Shown: positions 60,047 through 64,000 of the stretch, in pieces | How positions within the stretch are numbered: position 1 is the stretch's first letter | How the letters are laid out: the number at the start of each line of letters is the position of its first letter | NCBI GenBank assembly: GCA_019232985.1 | Contig: JAFAMW010000051.1 | Location: 1 to 64,000, forward strand | Origin: Roseateles sp. | GTDB lineage: Bacteria > Pseudomonadota > Gammaproteobacteria > Burkholderiales > Burkholderiaceae | DNA: 64,000 nt | Direction of reading: 5' to 3' | Position numbers and translations under genes: made by a program | The notes under the pieces: generated by a model | Told to the model about the DNA's origin: nothing | Database searches by the model: none | The model's input: only the letters and a program-made list of their open reading frames with translations

Positions 60047-60607
60047 TCAGCGCAGCGGCTCGGCGCCGACCGTCGCGGCGACCTGACCCGGGTCGACGAT
60101 GCCCGCGAGCTCGAGCTGCATCAGCGCCATGTTGACGAGGCCGTGGACCGAGGGCCGCGCCATCTCCAGCACGTAATGCGCGCAGCGCCGGTACAGCGGG
60201 TCGCGCTGCGCGTAGAGCTCGCGCAGCTTCTTCAGCGGGTCGGCGACCTGAAGCAAGGGCCGCTGGGTGTCGTTGCGCAGGCGCCGGAACAGGTCCTCGG
60301 GCGACGCGCGCAGGTACAGCACGGTCGCGCCCGCGTGGAGCCGCTCGCGGTTGGCCTCGCGCAGCACCGCGCCGCCGCCGGTGGCGAAGATGCCGACACG
60401 CTCGCCGAGCAGCTCGGCGAGCACCTCGGACTCGACGTCGCGGAACGCGTCTTCGCCGCGTCGCTCGAAAAAGGCGCGGATCGGCTCACCGATCCGCGCC
60501 TCGATCGCCTCGTCGGTATCGACGAAGGCGACGCCGAGCTGGCGCGCCAGCAGCCGCCCGACGGTGGACTTCCCCCCCCCGGGCATGCCGACCAGCGCGA
60601 TCTTCAA
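60047..60607 (-). CDS. aroK: Shikimate kinase AroK
   Basis: Phosphorylates shikimate at the 3-OH. The 186-residue P-loop protein has [31 protein letters not shown], the Arg in [22 protein letters not shown] and the lid [12 protein letters not shown]. No ATG is available: the TTG at 60607 overlaps the stop of the upstream lipoprotein gene (TTGA), or a TTG two codons earlier could be used. Three Gly codons of the P-loop are an uninterrupted run of nine G (60572-60580). Confidence 0.93.
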   Translation of the reverse strand: MKIALVGMPGGGKSTVGRLLARQLGVAFVDTDEAIEARIGEPIRAFFERRGEDAFRDVESEVLAELLGERVGIFATGGGAVLREANRERLHAGATVLYLRASPEDLFRRLRNDTQRPLLQVADPLKKLRELYAQRDPLYRRCAHYVLEMARPSVHGLVNMALMQLELAGIVDPGQVAATVGAEPLR

Positions 60608-63171
60608 TGGCAAGCGGTCGCACCGGACGGCGGCGCGAGCGCACTCACGTAGACCGTCGCCGTCGTGGTCGTCGAGGTGACCGGCGACGTGAACGAGAAC
60701 ACCAGTGCGCCGCTCGTGTAGCCGTTGTTGAACGAGTAGCTCGCGGTGACGGCGGTCGGGGTCAGCGAGTTGCCGACCACGCCGCCGCCGGCGATCGAAG
60801 CCGTCAGCGCGACCGACGGGGTCGGCGTCACCGAGACCGTCGTGCCGTTGGCCATCGGGTTGTACGAGTAGGGGTTCGTGTCGGCGAGATAGAACGTGAA
60901 GGTCGGGCTGCTGACGTTGTAGAGATAGGTCCCGTCGAGGTCGTAGACGGTCGTCGTCGTCGCCGTGCCTGCCGTCGTCGGCTGGTAGCCGTTGATCAGC
61001 GTGCGCGTCGCCGGGCAGGGGGTCGCCGGCGTCGTCGCCGGCGCATAGACCAGACCGACGCCGCTGCCGGGCAGCGACGGCCCCCAGGTCGGGTGAGCCT
61101 TGGACGTCGACCACACGGTCTGCACGGCCGAGCGCACGAAGGCCTTGCCCCAGTTGCCGCGGCAGGTGCCCGGCTGGGCCGGCACATTCGGCTGGAGATA
61201 CGGAATGCCGTTCGGCAGCAGCGGCGGCGCGACGCCCTGCAGCTCGTCGTACAGGTAGTAGCTGCTCGACTGCGGGCTCGGACAGGTCGCGGTGTTGCCG
61301 AAGGGGAAGGTCTGCAGGCTCGGGTCCCAGTAATCGCGGAACTTCGGGTCGAGGTAGGGATCGCCGAGATCCTGATAGTCCTCGCCCGGGTCGTAGGTGT
61401 TGTTGCCGTTCGTGTCGGTGAAGGCCATCTCGCCGATCGCATACGCGAGCGTCGTCACGCGGCCGTCCCATTCATAGGGTCGCTGACCGCCCGAGGCCGA
61501 CGCGACCGAGACCGTCGAGATCGCCGTCGACGAGCCGCTCGGCGACTGGGTCAGCACCTGGCCCAGGGTGTTCACGAGGTTGAACACCGTCGAGCTCGGT
61601 ACCGGGTTGCCAAGGCGGTCGGCGGCGAACACGTTATAGGTGTTCGGCGTGAGGTCGATGTTGTAGGCCTCGATGTTGTAATACTTCTGCGACAGCGAGA
61701 AACGCCCCTGCGAGGGCAGGCCGACGGCGATCGACAGATTGCTCGACGACGAGCTGATCGCAGCACCGCCCGTCGGCGAGTAGGTCGCGACCACGCGCAC
61801 CGGCGTCGGCACCGTGCCCGAGTTGATCTGGACCGAGACCTGGCCGAGCGAGTTCGTCAGCTTGGTCTCGGTCTCCTGGTTGACCGTTCCAGACAGGCCG
61901 TCCATGGTCAGCCCGCCGACGGTCGTCGTCGGTTGCAGCGTGACCGACTTGCCCGGCACGCCCGTGCCGTTCTGGTCGCTGAGCTGGAAGGTCACGACCG
62001 ACGATTGCGGCGAGTAGCCCGAGGTGCTCAGGAACAGCGTCGACGGCGTCGCCGACACGAATGTCATGGTCTGGACGGTCGGCGAGGTCAGCGGGATCGT
62101 CAGCGTCTGGGTGACGGCACCGGCCGTCACGGTCACGGTGTCGGTGTTCTGCACCGCACCGCAGCCCTTGTCCACGTAAGTGAAGCTGGCCGCGCCCGTC
62201 GTCGTGCTCGCCGAGGTCGGCGTGAGCGTGGCCTTGGGCGTGCCCAGCGCCGCGCATTGCGAGGTGACGGCGACGTTCACCGGCGTCGTCGGCACGGTGC
62301 CGGCGAGCGTCAGGGCGAGGTTCGACTGGCCGTAGGCGGCCAGCGCCGCGCCCGACGCGAGGTCGGAGGTGAACGAGGAGATCGTCACCGCCGTGGCGTT
62401 GACCTGGTAGCCGGCCGAAGCGCTCAGCGTCGAGCCGCTGGCGACCACCGTCGCCGTCACCGTGTCGGCCCCAGCGCTCGCGCTATTGGTCGGATACATC
62501 GTCGTCGTGGCCACGCCCGAAGCGTTCGTCAGCGCCGAGGTCGCGCTGAAGGAGCCGAGGCCGGCGGCCGTCGCGAAGTGCACGACCTGGCCGCCGATCG
62601 GCGCGCCGGAAGCGCTCGTCAGCGTGGTCGAGATCGTCGCCGGCGCCGCCGAGGTGATCGTCTGGGTCGACAGGCTCAGCGTGAACGAGGAAGCGGGCTG
62701 CGCGGTCGCCGTCGTGGTGAAGCCGACCTGGCCGGTCACGGTCACACTCGTCGTGCCGCTGCCGACCACGGCCGTCGCGATCGCGTAGTCGGCGCCGTTG
62801 GACGCCGACGTCGCCGGCGCGAGCGTGACGGAAGCGGTGCCGGTGCTGTCGGTCAACGCCGAGGCGGCGCTGAACACGCCGAGCCCGAGCTTGGTCGTGA
62901 AGGTCACGAGCTGGCCGGCGACCGGCGCGCCGGTCGTGTCGGTCAGCACGGCCTTGACCGTGCCGGGTGCCACGGCGGTGACCGACGTCGCGGAGATCGT
63001 GACGCTGAGCGAGTCGCTGCCGGCCTTGCCGCCGGTGCCGCCGGTGCCGCCGCCGGTATACAGCGACGACCCGCCCCCCCCACCGCCGCCGCACGCGGCC
63101 AGCAGGACGCCGAGCACGGCGCCGGCCAGCGCACGGCCGATCCATCGGCCCAACAAATCGAACTTGCTCAT
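60604..63171 (-). CDS. Large Ig-like-repeat lipoprotein in the pilQ-aroK interval
   Basis: An 855-residue predicted surface or periplasmic lipoprotein. The signal peptide ends in a lipobox (GVLLAAC, Cys27) followed by a Gly run. At least two bacterial Ig-like (Big1-type) repeats lie at about 55-255, each with VTFTTKLGLGVFS- or VVHFATAAGLGSFS-like cores, and more beta-sandwich segments continue to ~550. A calcium-loop-like DTNGNNTYDPGEDYQD sits near 590. A G8 run (63074-63081) encodes the Gly tract. The gene lies 58 bases after pilQ, and its stop overlaps the aroK start. The function is likely pilus-related adhesion, by position only. Confidence 0.75.
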   Translation of the reverse strand: MSKFDLLGRWIGRALAGAVLGVLLAACGGGGGGGSSLYTGGGTGGTGGKAGSDSLSVTISATSVTAVAPGTVKAVLTDTTGAPVAGQLVTFTTKLGLGVFSAASALTDSTGTASVTLAPATSASNGADYAIATAVVGSGTTSVTVTGQVGFTTTATAQPASSFTLSLSTQTITSAAPATISTTLTSASGAPIGGQVVHFATAAGLGSFSATSALTNASGVATTTMYPTNSASAGADTVTATVVASGSTLSASAGYQVNATAVTISSFTSDLASGAALAAYGQSNLALTLAGTVPTTPVNVAVTSQCAALGTPKATLTPTSASTTTGAASFTYVDKGCGAVQNTDTVTVTAGAVTQTLTIPLTSPTVQTMTFVSATPSTLFLSTSGYSPQSSVVTFQLSDQNGTGVPGKSVTLQPTTTVGGLTMDGLSGTVNQETETKLTNSLGQVSVQINSGTVPTPVRVVATYSPTGGAAISSSSSNLSIAVGLPSQGRFSLSQKYYNIEAYNIDLTPNTYNVFAADRLGNPVPSSTVFNLVNTLGQVLTQSPSGSSTAISTVSVASASGGQRPYEWDGRVTTLAYAIGEMAFTDTNGNNTYDPGEDYQDLGDPYLDPKFRDYWDPSLQTFPFGNTATCPSPQSSSYYLYDELQGVAPPLLPNGIPYLQPNVPAQPGTCRGNWGKAFVRSAVQTVWSTSKAHPTWGPSLPGSGVGLVYAPATTPATPCPATRTLINGYQPTTAGTATTTTVYDLDGTYLYNVSSPTFTFYLADTNPYSYNPMANGTTVSVTPTPSVALTASIAGGGVVGNSLTPTAVTASYSFNNGYTSGALVFSFTSPVTSTTTTATVYVSALAPPSGATACH

Positions 63172-63229
63172 ATTCCTAAACTCCCGATGCGATTCAAGCC
63201 GTCACAGGCGACGTCATGACCATTCCCAT

Positions 63230-64000
63230 TCAACGCGCGCTGCCGCGCTCGCTGACGACCTTGGGCGTCAGGAAGATCAGCAGCTCCGTCTTGCTCGTCG
63301 TGCGCGAATTGCTCTTGAACAGGTTGCCGAGCACCGGGATGTCACCCAGCAGCGGGACCTTGTCGGTCGTATCGGCATCGTTCTGCGTGTAGATGCCGCC
63401 GATCACGACGGTGCCGCCGTTCTCGACCAGCACCTGCGTCTGAGCGTGCGTATTGTTGATCGCGTAGCCCTGCGGCGTGAGCGTGCCGCGGCTGTCCTTA
63501 TTCACGTCGACGGCGAGGATCACGGCGCCCTCGGGCGTGATCTGCGGCGTGACTTCGAGCTTGAGCACGGCCTTCTTGAACGAGATCGAGGTCGCGCCGC
63601 TCGAGGTCGCCTGCTGGTAGGGCAGTTCCTCGCCCTGTTCGATCACGGCCGCGTGCTGGTCGGCCGTGACGATGTGCGGGCTCGAGATGATCTTGCCCTT
63701 GCCGTCGGCCTCGAGCGCCGAGAGCTCGAGGTTCAGGAAGCGGTTCGCGAGCGGGCTGAACAGCGACAGCGCGGCCGACGCGGCGTTCGCGCCGCCGAAC
63801 ACGTCGGACGTAGTGTTCGCGGGCAGGTTGACGAACTGGGTGTTCGAGTAGCCGGTCGCGCCGCTCGAGCCCTGCAGCGTCTGGTTCGCCACGCCGTCGT
63901 AGGTGCCGCCGACCGAGATGTAGTTGCTGCCGCCGACGTGGAAGCCCGGGACCCCGCCCTGCTGGCCGCGCAGGTCGGAGGTGCCGAGCTTGATGCCGAG
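63230..64000 (-). CDS. pilQ: Type IV pilus secretin PilQ, C-terminal part (gene cut by window edge)
   Basis: The last ~256 residues of the outer-membrane secretin through which pili pass; the frame is open to base 64000. Seen: NRFLNLELSALEADGKGKII, SSPHIVTADQHAAVIEQGEE, the secretin core VTPQITPEGAVILAVDVNKD, and the lip/gate signature VPLLGDIPVLGNLFKSNS, with the typical end TELLIFLTPKVV. It is followed by the Ig-like lipoprotein gene, aroK, aroB and dgt. Confidence 0.95.
   Translation of the reverse strand, partial: LGIKLGTSDLRGQQGGVPGFHVGGSNYISVGGTYDGVANQTLQGSSGATGYSNTQFVNLPANTTSDVFGGANAASAALSLFSPLANRFLNLELSALEADGKGKIISSPHIVTADQHAAVIEQGEELPYQQATSSGATSISFKKAVLKLEVTPQITPEGAVILAVDVNKDSRGTLTPQGYAINNTHAQTQVLVENGGTVVIGGIYTQNDADTTDKVPLLGDIPVLGNLFKSNSRTTSKTELLIFLTPKVVSERGSAR

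Overview
The window is a GC-rich chromosomal segment of a betaproteobacterium, almost certainly of the order Burkholderiales and probably near the Rubrivivax/Leptothrix/Roseateles group. This rests on gene content and order: thiD-hemL beside a rubredoxin, an H1-like Lys/Ala protein ending in the WPFPTG motif, mlaFEDACB, pilQ-aroK-aroB-dgt, ypjD-PP0621-pilSR, and coaE-zapD-yacG after pilBCD. No rRNA, tRNA, CRISPR array or prophage was seen. Nearly all DNA is coding and genes are tightly packed, often with ATGA-type overlaps.

Layout from left to right. 1-4607 (minus) is the twitching chemosensory operon pilG-pilH-pilI-pilJ-pilL, with pilL cut by the window edge. A rubredoxin (minus) and thiD (plus) diverge from overlapping -10 boxes. 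5040-22536 (plus) carries thiD, hemL, mpl, a YqiA-like esterase, a FabG-like reductase, an ankyrin-repeat secreted protein, an RNase II-family enzyme, a TonB-like protein, aroE, mtgA, an unrecognised protein, a TlpA-like thioredoxin, aroQ, accB, accC, prmA and a zinc-ribbon/DUF3426 protein. 22614-32761 (minus) carries the H1-like protein, nrdB, nrdA, pilR, pilS, a PP0621-family protein and ypjD. 32782-40277 (plus) carries ffh, pilB, pilC, pilD, coaE, zapD and yacG. A HAD phosphatase, pgi and tal (minus) diverge from zwf-hexR (plus), followed by a small lipoprotein. 46321-50428 (minus) is the mlaFEDACB lipid-transport operon, then gltD-gltB, a RAYT-type transposase, dgt, aroB, aroK, an Ig-like-repeat lipoprotein and the 3' part of pilQ.

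Functionally, four separate type IV pilus loci (pilGHIJL, pilSR, pilBCD, pilQ) are interleaved with peptidoglycan, shikimate, fatty-acid, deoxynucleotide, pentose-phosphate and glutamate-synthesis genes. Visible regulatory logic includes a palindrome in the tal/zwf divergent region next to hexR, a NrdR-like box over a well-spaced nrdA promoter, and separate promoters for nrdB and gltB.

The most unusual signal is a family of four modular, hairpin-rich intergenic repeats (3655-3778, 19991-20286, 37374-37588, 38547-38671). All lie between co-directional genes inside operons, share conserved ends, and show compensatory base changes in several stems. This points to a structured nucleic-acid element rather than a coding one. 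Other items of interest are a 27-codon bridging ORF between mlaF and mlaE, a RAYT protein lacking the first His of its HUH motif and flanked by inverted repeats just upstream of the gltB promoter, a ThiD-like kinase without the usual active-site motifs, and poly-G tracts in two adjacent genes.
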